From positions 1-16,903 of the forward strand of contig CANPZQ010000030.1 in NCBI GenBank assembly GCA_947588775.1: a stretch of DNA of 16,903 nucleotides, in the 5' to 3' direction. The first letter of the stretch is position 1; each line of letters begins with the position of its first letter. The notes under the pieces were generated by a model. That model made no database searches. It was given only the letters and a program-made list of their open reading frames with translations, and had not been told where the DNA came from. Made by a program: the position numbers and the translations under genes. Source of the DNA: an uncultured Clostridia bacterium. GTDB lineage: Bacteria; Bacillota; Clostridia; Oscillospirales; Ruminococcaceae. This document shows, piece by piece, positions 1 through 6,163 of this stretch.

Positions 1-37
1 GGGGGGGGGGGAGGGGGGGGGGGGGGGGGGGGGGGGG
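1..37. other. Poly-G run at the window edge
   Basis: Thirty-seven bases that are all G except an A at position 12. A run this long at the very start of a window is most simply a sequencing or assembly artefact at a contig end, though a natural G tract cannot be excluded. The bases that follow (38-180) hold no supportable gene. Confidence 0.8.
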
Positions 38-40
38 CGC

Positions 41-70
41 AGGAGGCAGCTTTCTTAAGCCGCGCGGAAG
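41..70. repeat. Possible remnant of the GC-rich repeat's end
   Basis: Positions 43-68 read GGAGGCAGCTTT, then TCTTAAG, then CCGCGCGG. This resembles the terminal part of repeat copy 3 read on its opposite strand (GGAGGCAGCTTTTTCC then GCCGCGCGG, about 3247-3275). It may be a fourth, broken copy cut by the contig end. The match is short, so confidence is low. Confidence 0.3.
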
Positions 71-182
71 TTCAGCGCAAGCTTTCAAAAAGCGCGACTG
101 CTCAGGGCGCGAGCTATGTTCCCGTTCATTGGCAGTTTTGGCGCGGATAATTGGCTTTGGCAAAAATTCAAAGTCTGCTACA

Positions 183-440
183 GAGGCCTGAGCCTCACCC
201 ACCCCCGCTCCGCCTGCGGCCTCGGAGGGTGGGATTCGGCTCAGGCGGGGGTGGGCGCGCGGGTTACTCAGGTTTTCTGCGCAACCCCGGCGCGGCGAAT
301 GGGGCTGATTTCTGCGGCCGCCATGGCTTTCTGCCCGCCACCCGCCCGCCCACCCCGCCCCATTCGCCGCGCCTTGACGGGAAACTGCGGGGGCGGGCGG
401 GTGGGACCGACGCACCAGCTTTTCCCGCCGCGCGTCCTCC
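183..440 (+). repeat. GC-rich interspersed repeat, copy 1
   Basis: This is the first of three related GC-rich blocks in the window. It contains a perfect 17-base inverted repeat, GGCGCGGCGAATGGGGC at 289-305 with its complement at 357-373. A second pair, CCACCCGCCCGCCC at 338-351 with its complement at 391-404, interleaves with the first. Compared with copies 2 and 3 it lacks about 43 bases between GACGGG (375-380) and AAACTGCGG (382-390). It keeps the outer module (CTCGGAGGGTGGGATTCGG, about 221-239) that copy 3 shares and copy 2 lacks. Open frames across it look like compositional artefacts of GC-rich DNA. The boundaries are approximate and were set by comparing copies by eye. Confidence 0.8.
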
Positions 441-485
441 AGCAGAAGCCCTAAAACCGCCGACACGCAGCAAAACCCGCCGTTG

Positions 486-1540
486 CTATCCCCCTATACC
501 CTCCAAAACCTTCTCAAACCACACCTCCCTGCGGAACCTGTCGAACATCGGGCTCTCGGAGCTGCCGAGGAGGCTCAGATAAAGCTCGCCCGGTCCTTCG
601 CCGCTTCTGATGACGGACTGCCGCTCGGGCGAATAGCCCCTGAAAATCGCGCCGCCGTATGGAATCGGAAGCTTTCTGCATCTTAACGCATTCAACTAAC
701 TTTTCAAGATGGTGCCGAACCTTGTCATCGGCATTCTCCCAGCCGGCGTAAATCCTCGCGCAGTAGTAGTGGGCGTTCGCAACTTTAACGGCGACCGACC
801 CCATGTTTCCGTCCTCGAAGAAGAGGTTGGCGAGCGCGATAACGAGCCTGTGCCTCGTCAGCCAATCCACCGAATCAACGCGGTAGACAGCGTTCTGGAG
901 AACGCTCACGAGGCCGGAAATCAGGCTTTGGTTGTATCGGTTCTTCGCCTCGCCGACGAGGATATTCGACATGAGAATTTCGCGGGAGGCAATCAGCACC
1001 CGCCATGTCGGCGTACTCCTTCGCCTTTTCGCCGTCGCCGAGGAGGCTGTAGGAGTAGCAGAGCCGCTCGACCGCGCCGTCGCGGAGATACTATTCGGTG
1101 GATTCGGCGAGGATTCGCTTTTCAAGGTTAATAACTTCGTGAAGGGATTCCGCTTTTTCGCGATGACCGCCGCAATCATAATAAATCGCGAAAGCAAGCC
1201 CTCTCACCACCTCGAAATCGTTGGGAAATTCACTGTAAAGCTCACGTCAGACGGCGACCGCCTCTGCGGTTTTTCCCTCTTCCAAAAGCTTTCTCGCCTT
1301 TTCGGCATGGCTGTAGATTTTCTCCTTCTTGCGGATTTCCCCCACGCCCAGAAGGTTGTCGACGGTCACGTCAAAGAATGATGCAATCGCGGGAAGAAGC
1401 GTCAAATCCGGCAGATTTTCGCCGCGTTCCCACTTGGAAACAGTCTGATGGGTGACGCCAAGAAATGCAGCAAGCCTGTCCTGTGTCACGCCCTTTTCAG
1501 CGCGAAGCAGAACGAGATTTTTGTCTAAAGTTATATTCAT
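486..1540 (-). pseudogene. Decayed XRE-family HTH regulator with TPR-like C-terminal half
   Basis: Read from ATG at 1540 (AAGGAG at 1548-1553, 7-base spacing), the protein begins with a clear XRE/Cro helix-turn-helix (residues about 5-60, including THQTVSKWERGENLPDLT). A helical, TPR-like region follows, of the kind seen in clostridial XRE regulators. The frame holds two internal stops, TGA at 1247-1249 and TAG at 1091-1093, and sensible sequence resumes in the same frame after each (ELYSEFPNDFEVV, then YLRDGAVERLCYSYSLLGD). A one-base frame change lies near 990-1005 (before SREILMSNILVGEAKN) and another near 660-690 (before PYGGAIFRGYSPERQ). The final stop is at 486-488. Two stops plus two frameshifts favour real decay, but errors near a contig end remain possible. 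The intact family probably binds DNA as a repressor; its target here is unknown. Confidence 0.85.
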
Positions 1541-1585
1541 AGTAATTCTCCTTAATTTATTGAAACGACGTCTGTTTCTGAATTT

Positions 1586-1614
1586 ATTATACCTGCTCCC
1601 GCCATGCAGGTCAA
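1586..1614 (-). promoter_or_regulatory. SigmaA-type promoter of the XRE pseudogene
   Basis: On the minus strand, TTGACC (1614-1609) and a perfect TATAAT (1591-1586) are separated by 17 bases. The start codon at 1540 lies about 45 bases downstream of the -10 box. The promoter and ribosome site look intact although the coding sequence is broken. Confidence 0.7.
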
Positions 1615-1661
1615 TAACGCCGTACGCTACTTTAAGGGGAATTTTGCGCGGGGAGGGGGAA

Positions 1662-1901
1662 ATGGGGATTGGGGTGTACGATTGCTTGTGGCTTTCTGCG
1701 TAAGCCCGGCGCGGCGAATGGGGCTGATTTCTGCGGCCGACATGGCTTCTGCCTGCCACCCACCCGCCCACCCCGCCCCATTCGCCGCGCCTTGACGGGT
1801 GCAACGAGAGAAGCGCGGCGGGAAAAGCGGGAAAATGGCGCGAAACTGCGGGGACGGGCGGGTGGGACCGACGCACCAGCTTTTTCCGCCGTGCGGTCCT
1901 T
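1662..1901 (+). repeat. GC-rich interspersed repeat, copy 2
   Basis: Same orientation as copy 1. The perfect 17-base inverted repeat is kept (1708-1724 with 1775-1791). The second interleaved pair is kept in a shifted register (CCCACCCGCCC at 1759-1769 with GGGCGGGTGGG at 1856-1866). It has the 43-base module missing from copy 1 and lacks the outer module present in copies 1 and 3. It ends at about GTGCGGTCCTT (1891-1901). It lies between the XRE pseudogene promoter and the sdpR promoter. The remaining 1902-2012 shows no gene. Confidence 0.8.
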
Positions 1902-2012
1902 ATCCAAAAACCCAAAGTACCCGACATCGCACCTACGCAAGCCTCGGCTAACCCGCCCAGCCATCTTCCCGCCCTGCGTTCCCCCACAAAAAAATTTTCC
2001 CTCCCACCCCCC

Positions 2013-2041
2013 TTGACAACCTCATTAATTTGTGCTATACT
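2013..2041 (+). promoter_or_regulatory. SigmaA-type promoter of the sdpRI operon
   Basis: TTGACA at 2013-2018 and TATACT at 2036-2041 are separated by 17 bases, a near-consensus housekeeping promoter. Predicted transcription start is around 2048, inside the adjoining palindrome, which suits repression by the SdpR-like product. Confidence 0.85.
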
Positions 2042-2042
2042 T

Positions 2043-2071
2043 CATTTAACATTTCAGCTAAATGTTAAATG
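2043..2071 (+). promoter_or_regulatory. Perfect 12-5-12 palindrome, probable SdpR/ArsR operator
   Basis: CATTTAACATTT (2043-2054), five bases CAGCT, then the exact complement AAATGTTAAATG (2060-2071). ArsR/SmtB-family dimers bind AT-rich palindromes of this size, usually overlapping their own promoter. The site begins two bases after the -10 box. Known for the family: autorepression. Inferred here: this is the autoregulatory operator. Confidence 0.75.
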
Positions 2072-2278
2072 AATGCATTCAGTCGCCGGATTTTCAAAAA
2101 GAATTTTTCCCGAGGGGTTCCCTAAAAATTCCAAAAATCGCGGAAAACTTCAAATTTTCAATGACTTCCCCCGAAAATGCGGAGTTCCCGATTTTCCAAG
2201 GAATTGTCCCCCAAAGCCTGCGGAAAATTCCCGAAAATCCCTCAATCCCCAAATTCTCTCCAAAGAAAGGATGATGAG
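2072..2278 (+). other. Untranslated leader of the sdpRI transcript, about 205 bases
   Basis: No convincing gene is seen. The leader is unusually long for a small autorepressor operon and is built from short A-tract and T-tract words (GCGGAAAA and CCCGAAAAT each occur twice; ATTTTC recurs). I recognise no known riboswitch. It ends in the sdpR ribosome site AGAAAGG (2264-2270). Confidence 0.45.
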
Positions 2279-2551
2279 ATGTCGCTGCAAACAACGCTTA
2301 AGGCTCTCGCCGACCCGACGCGTCGGGAAATAATGAACCTGCTTAAGGGAGGAGAGCTCTCGGCGGGCGAAATTGCCGAGCGGTTCGACATTTCCGGCGC
2401 GGCGATTTCGCGGCATTTGTCGGTGCTTCGCGAGGCCGATTTGATTCGCGACCGCCGCGACGGAAAGTTTATTTTCTATGAGCTCAACGCGTCGGTTTTG
2501 GAAGAAATAATCTTATGGATTAAAGATTTCGGAGGTAATGAAAATGATTAA
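2279..2551 (+). CDS. sdpR: SdpR-like ArsR-family autorepressor
   Basis: A 90-residue winged helix-turn-helix protein of the ArsR/SmtB superfamily. The HTH spans about residues 28-55 with recognition helix SGAAISRHLSVLREADLI, followed by a wing (RDRRDGKFIFYEL, about 57-69). No cysteine or histidine metal-site motif is present, which separates it from metal sensors and fits the SdpR branch. The ATG at 2279 was chosen because AGAAAGG at 2264-2270 lies 8 bases upstream. The longer open frame runs back through the palindrome-promoter leader and is not plausible. It overlaps the downstream sdpI-like gene by 8 bases. In Bacillus subtilis, SdpR represses sdpRI until SdpI at the membrane sequesters it; the same circuit is inferred here from gene order and operator position. 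Confidence 0.9.
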   Translation: MSLQTTLKALADPTRREIMNLLKGGELSAGEIAERFDISGAAISRHLSVLREADLIRDRRDGKFIFYELNASVLEEIILWIKDFGGNEND

Positions 2552-3200
2552 AAAATATTTACCCATAATCGCGATAACGGCGGCGATAACGCTTTTGCCG
2601 ATGATTTTCGGAATTGTCGCATGGGATAAGCTTCCCGAAAATATGCCGATACATTTCAACAGCTCCGGCGAGGCCGACGATTTCGGCTCGAGGGCAATGG
2701 CGGTATTCGCGCTGCCGCTCGCGATGCTCCTTATTCATATTATCTGCGCGGCGGTCACGCTGATTGACCCGAAACGCCGCAATATCGACGGCAAGCCGTT
2801 CAAGATGGTGCTTTGGATCTGCCCGCTGATGTCGCTGCTCGTGTGCGGGCTGATGTACGCCTACGCATTCGGCCTGAAGATTAACATCGCGACGGCGATT
2901 TTGATTGCGCTCGGAATTCTTTTCATTGTTTTGGGGAACTACATGCCGAAGTGCGGGCAGAATTATTCAATCGGGATAAAGACCCCATGGGCGTTGAACA
3001 GCGAGAAAAACTGGTCCGCGACCCACCGCTTCGCGGGAAAAATCTTCGTCGCGACCGGCTTTGTGACGATAATCCTCGCATTTTTCGCGATGCGCAGCTC
3101 TGCCTTTTTCTGGGTATACTTCGCAATCCAGATAGCCGCCGGCCTCGCCCCGGAGCTTTATTCGCTGGTTTATTATCTGAGGTTTGAGAAGAAAAAGTAG
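2544..3200 (+). CDS. sdpI: SdpI-family membrane protein (immunity/signal transducer)
   Basis: A 218-residue polytopic membrane protein, close to the length of B. subtilis SdpI (about 207). About six hydrophobic segments lie near residues 6-26, 52-74, 88-108, 114-132, 166-183 and 188-206. Family signatures are visible: LPENMPIHFNSSGEAD (30-45) after the first membrane segment, and GNYMPKCGQNYSIGIKTPW (131-149) followed by the THRFAGK block. ATG 2544 is preferred over ATG 2538 because GGAGG at 2531-2535 lies 8 bases from the former and only 2 from the latter. In B. subtilis SdpI protects against the SdpC toxin and captures SdpR. No sdpC-like toxin gene is visible here, so a more general role in sensing envelope stress or a foreign toxin is also possible. 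Confidence 0.9.
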   Translation: MIKKYLPIIAITAAITLLPMIFGIVAWDKLPENMPIHFNSSGEADDFGSRAMAVFALPLAMLLIHIICAAVTLIDPKRRNIDGKPFKMVLWICPLMSLLVCGLMYAYAFGLKINIATAILIALGILFIVLGNYMPKCGQNYSIGIKTPWALNSEKNWSATHRFAGKIFVATGFVTIILAFFAMRSSAFFWVYFAIQIAAGLAPELYSLVYYLRFEKKK

Positions 3201-3240
3201 GGGGTGGGGTTTGGGGGAGAGGTGGTTTGTGAGGTTGCGG

Positions 3241-3550
3241 CAAGGACCGCGCGGCGGAAAAAGCTGCCTCCATCGTCCCACCCGCCCGCCCCCGCAGTTT
3301 CGCGCCATTTTCCCGCTTTTCCCGCCGCGCTTTCTCATAGCACCCGTCAAGGCGCGGCGAATGGGGCGGGGTGGGCGGGCGGGTGGCAGGCAGAAGCTCC
3401 GGCGGCCGCAGAAAGCAGCCACATTCGCCGCGCCGGGCTTACGCACAAACCCACAAGCAACCGCGCGCCCCAATCCCCCGCCTGAGCCGAATCCCACCCT
3501 CCGAGGCCGCAAGCCGAGCAGGGGTGGGTGAGGGTCAGGCCTTTACAGCC
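3241..3550 (-). repeat. GC-rich interspersed repeat, copy 3 (inverted)
   Basis: This is the most complete copy, in the opposite orientation to copies 1 and 2. The 17-base arms (3351-3367 and 3418-3434) are kept with one mismatch (GCCACATTC for GCCCCATTC). The interleaved 14-base pair (3278-3291 with 3373-3386) is perfect. It carries both modules that copies 1 and 2 individually lack: the AAGCGGGAAAA-type block and the CTCGGAGGGTGGGATTCGG block. It starts about 40 bases after the sdpI stop. Confidence 0.8.
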
Positions 3551-3570
3551 CAAGTTGTAATTTTCTGCAA

Positions 3571-3720
3571 AACCCCGATTAGCACACCACCCTATCCCCT
3601 AACCCTCTAACCAACTGAGGCTCAATCCTTCACACCCCAAACCAAGCCATTTCCAACCCCCAATTCACTCCCTCCTCCCCCACCCCCTCAACCCCCCCAG
3701 CCCAATCATACCCCACCCAC
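3571..3720 (+). other. C-rich, G-poor tract downstream of sdpI
   Basis: Between 3601 and 3720 only 5 of 120 bases are G while more than half are C. Such a C-over-G bubble downstream of a plus-strand operon is the classic composition of a Rho utilisation site. No gene is seen. It lies immediately before the intrinsic terminator at 3721-3748. Confidence 0.45.
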
Positions 3721-3748
3721 AAAAACCGCCGCACCCGCGGCGGTTTTT
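3721..3748. terminator. Bidirectional intrinsic terminator
   Basis: AAAAACCGCCGC (3721-3732), loop ACCC, GCGGCGGTTTTT (3737-3748). The stem is GC-rich with a T run on either strand, so it can end both the plus-strand sdpRI transcript and the convergent minus-strand nucleotidase transcript. Confidence 0.9.
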
Positions 3749-3784
3749 ATTATATTATTATATTATCCGTTACTCCCCAATCCC

Positions 3785-5821
3785 TCACTCCGCAACGGTG
3801 AAGTACAAATGATAGTACCCGTCCGCGGTAGTAACCGTTCCGGAGCCGGAGTAATTGTTGACGTAAACCGGCGTCGCGTCGACGGATTCGGTGAGATAGA
3901 AGGTATGCGGCCCCTTCGGAAGCATCAGCCGAATTCCTTCGGGATTGCAGATACACTGTTCGACGGCGACGTTGTCGATTGTAAGCTCATACTGGCGGCC
4001 GCCGCAGTCCGCAGGCTCCCCGTCGGGATTCTTCAGCGGGATAACGAGTTCGTAGATGTCGGGCGACTTGTCGTTTGCAATCGTAATCCGCCCCGCGATG
4101 TTGTTGATGGTGAGGGTATCCGCGCCGTCGTTGGTGAGGTACAGAAGATAATCCGTAACAAGCTCATCTTCGCCGCCGAGCTCGCCGACCTTCGTCGATG
4201 AGCTGAATCCCGCAAATGTGGTTACATAGTTGTTTGTCGCAACCAAAATCGCGGTTTCCTCGTCGTCGCGCGAAAGCTCCGTTCCGTCGTCCAAAACGAC
4301 CGAAACTACCTTGTTCCCCGATTCGCCGGCGGGGTCGTAGGAATAGCTGAATCCCGAAACCTGAAGGAAGCTTCCCGAGGGCTTTTCGGTGATAAGCCGT
4401 CCGTCGCTGTCCTGACCTGTCATCGTCAGGCCGAGCTCGAGCGCGGTGTAGAGCTGCGCCGGGCTGCAGCTGATAACTTCAACGGTATTTCCGTGGTTGA
4501 ACGCCTCGAGAACGTCGCCCCTCGTGACAATTCCGTAGGGCAAGGTCGCGCTGATGCCGCCGCCGTTTTCAACGCCGACAACCGGCGCGTCCACGCCGTT
4601 CTTTTCCGCGAAGATGTCGCCGTAGTACTTAAACGCGTCGGTGACAAGGTCGCCCATCGTTGTTTCGACAATTCTCGGCTCGGCGTAGTCGTAGTAGATG
4701 TATCCGCCCCAGAGAGGCGCGCCGGTCAGAACAAGCTCCTCGGCGAGAATCGGGTCGATTTCGACGATGCATTCGTCGATTTTGGCCTGAGCGGAAGCCT
4801 TCGCGGCCTCTCCGGCTTCATTTAACTCAAACTGCGAAGCCTTCTCATAGTCCCAAACCTCGCAGGAAGCCTCAAACCCGCTTCCCTCGCCGTTAAACGC
4901 CGCCGTAACAACGCCGAGCCCGGTACCGCGGGTTCCTGTCTGGACAATCGGGACGGTGCCGTACATGGTTTCCTCGACGGTGTGGCTGTGGCCGTCGACA
5001 ACCGCCATAATGCTCCAGAGCTCCTCGGGGGTAAGCCCTTCAAGAAGGGCCTGAACGGTTACATTCGCGGCGACGGGGTTGTCGCCGAGGTGGGTGACGA
5101 GAATAAACGCGTCGACCTCGTCCGAAAGCTCCGCCATCTGCGCCTTTACCGACTCGATTTCGTTCTCAAAGGTAATTCCCTCGAGCTTTTCGGGGTTTGT
5201 TGAAGTCGCGGTCGAGGTCGTTGTAACGCCGATTATGCCGATTTTATATCCCGCAATCTCCATAACGGTGTTGCTGTCGAGGAGGTGTTCGCCGTCCTTC
5301 ATGACGTTTGCGGAAAGAATCGGGAACTCCGCCGCCTCCGCGTTCGCCATAAGCGCGTCCGCGCCGTAGTCGAAGTCGTGGTTTCCCGCCGCCATAGCGT
5401 CGTAGCCGGCCGCGTTCATGGATTCGATGACAAATTTGCCGCTTCCAACGGTTGCAAAGCTCGCGCCCTGCGTCGCATCGCCCGCGTCAATCAGAATGGC
5501 ATTCTCGGTCGAAGCCGCGATTCCGGCGACCGTAGGAAGTCCGATAATTCCGTCCTCCTCGCTCCCCTCGACTACGCCGTGCAGGTCGTTGGTCGCGTAA
5601 ACGGTGATAACGGCGGGCTCGCGGGTATTCTGAGGCTCTTCCGCGTCGTCGGCCTGCGCGGGCTCCTCCTCTTCGGGAGCCTCCGTCGCAGTATCGTTAT
5701 TTGCGTTCTCCGGCAGGTTCTCGCCTTCGGTATCTGCGTCGCCGCAGGCGAAAAGCCCGAGCGCAAGCGTCAGGCAGAGAAGCACTGCCAGAAGCTTCAG
5801 AGGTTTGATTTTTAGTTTCAT
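3785..5821 (-). CDS. Lipoprotein 5'-nucleotidase / metallophosphoesterase (UshA/CD73 family)
   Basis: A 678-residue exported lipoprotein. The signal peptide ends in lipobox LFAC (Cys26), followed by an acidic Pro/Glu/Ala-rich linker (about 30-70). The metallophosphatase domain (about 71-310) shows the dimetal motifs NDLHG (78-82), DAGDATQG (112-119), GNHDFDYG (146-153), VTHLG (242-246) and DGHSHT (276-281). The 5'-nucleotidase C domain (about 370-560) carries ENGGGIS (418-424) and FNHGNT (441-446). The last 100 residues form a beta-rich extension with Cys606, Cys623 and Cys625, whose role I do not know. ATG 5821 is preceded by AGAAGGA; an in-frame start further upstream would lie in hairpin DNA. 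Likely role: removing phosphate from extracellular nucleotides for purine salvage, possibly releasing adenosine. A Ser replaces the usual Arg in NGGGIR. It lies outside the exporter operon, and no clear promoter is seen upstream. Confidence 0.92.
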   Translation of the reverse strand: MKLKIKPLKLLAVLLCLTLALGLFACGDADTEGENLPENANNDTATEAPEEEEPAQADDAEEPQNTREPAVITVYATNDLHGVVEGSEEDGIIGLPTVAGIAASTENAILIDAGDATQGASFATVGSGKFVIESMNAAGYDAMAAGNHDFDYGADALMANAEAAEFPILSANVMKDGEHLLDSNTVMEIAGYKIGIIGVTTTSTATSTNPEKLEGITFENEIESVKAQMAELSDEVDAFILVTHLGDNPVAANVTVQALLEGLTPEELWSIMAVVDGHSHTVEETMYGTVPIVQTGTRGTGLGVVTAAFNGEGSGFEASCEVWDYEKASQFELNEAGEAAKASAQAKIDECIVEIDPILAEELVLTGAPLWGGYIYYDYAEPRIVETTMGDLVTDAFKYYGDIFAEKNGVDAPVVGVENGGGISATLPYGIVTRGDVLEAFNHGNTVEVISCSPAQLYTALELGLTMTGQDSDGRLITEKPSGSFLQVSGFSYSYDPAGESGNKVVSVVLDDGTELSRDDEETAILVATNNYVTTFAGFSSSTKVGELGGEDELVTDYLLYLTNDGADTLTINNIAGRITIANDKSPDIYELVIPLKNPDGEPADCGGRQYELTIDNVAVEQCICNPEGIRLMLPKGPHTFYLTESVDATPVYVNNYSGSGTVTTADGYYHLYFTVAE

Positions 5822-5845
5822 GATTAGGTCCTTCTTTCTGAAAAT

Positions 5846-6160
5846 GTGGGGGCGGCGGCGAAGCCGCCGCACGCGCTCGCGCGAAGCGCGGCGCGAACTC
5901 CCCCTCCCCCTCGGGGGAGGGGGTTGGGGGGTCGGGGGAATTATCCGCGCTTGCGCGGATACCTTTTAAAGTTTGGCGCGGGGACGGAGCGGGGGGTATG
6001 CGGGAAATTGGGGTGGGCGGGCGGGGGGAAGGCAGTCGTCAGCGGAGGCCCCGCGCCTCCTGCGGCGAATCCGTCCCCCGAAGCCCCCTTGCGGGGCTGA
6101 GCGGGGGCGGGTGAGCCGCAGGACTTTGCCCGGGGCGTTTCACTCGCCCCCGCCCGCTCG
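5846..6160. other. Hairpin-rich GC-rich intergenic region
   Basis: No gene is supportable in this 342-base gap. It contains tandem inverted repeats: GCGGCGGC/GCCGCCGC (5852-5859, 5863-5870), CGCGCT/AGCGCG (5872-5877, 5885-5890), CCCCCTCCCCC/GGGGGAGGGGG (5900-5910, 5913-5923), TATCCGCGC/GCGCGGATA (5942-5950, 5953-5961) and AGCCCC/GGGGCT (6082-6087, 6093-6098). Some may end transcription from the SpoIIE gene on the minus strand, but none has a T run. Composition differs from the coding DNA on both sides. This block is not the 183-440 repeat family. Confidence 0.6.
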
Positions 6161-6163
6161 CAC

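Noticed and set aside
116..582. Overlapping open frames in repeat copy 1 (and similar ones at 1632-2016 and 3184-3610)
   Set aside because: They arise from GC-rich, stop-poor repeat DNA, exist in several frames at once, have no ribosome sites and are rich in Arg/Pro/Gly/Ala. Shared peptide words reflect the DNA repeat, not a protein family.
1247..1249. TGA read as an amino acid (alternative code) in the XRE gene
   Set aside because: Several intact genes here end in TGA (for example at 3785, 6164, 9790 and 16069-16071), and the XRE gene also has a TAG and two frameshifts, so recoding is not needed.
5822..5872. Earlier in-frame start for the nucleotidase (beginning MRRLRRRPHIF)
   Set aside because: The upstream part is translated hairpin DNA. 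ATG 5821 has a proper ribosome site and begins an ideal lipoprotein signal peptide.
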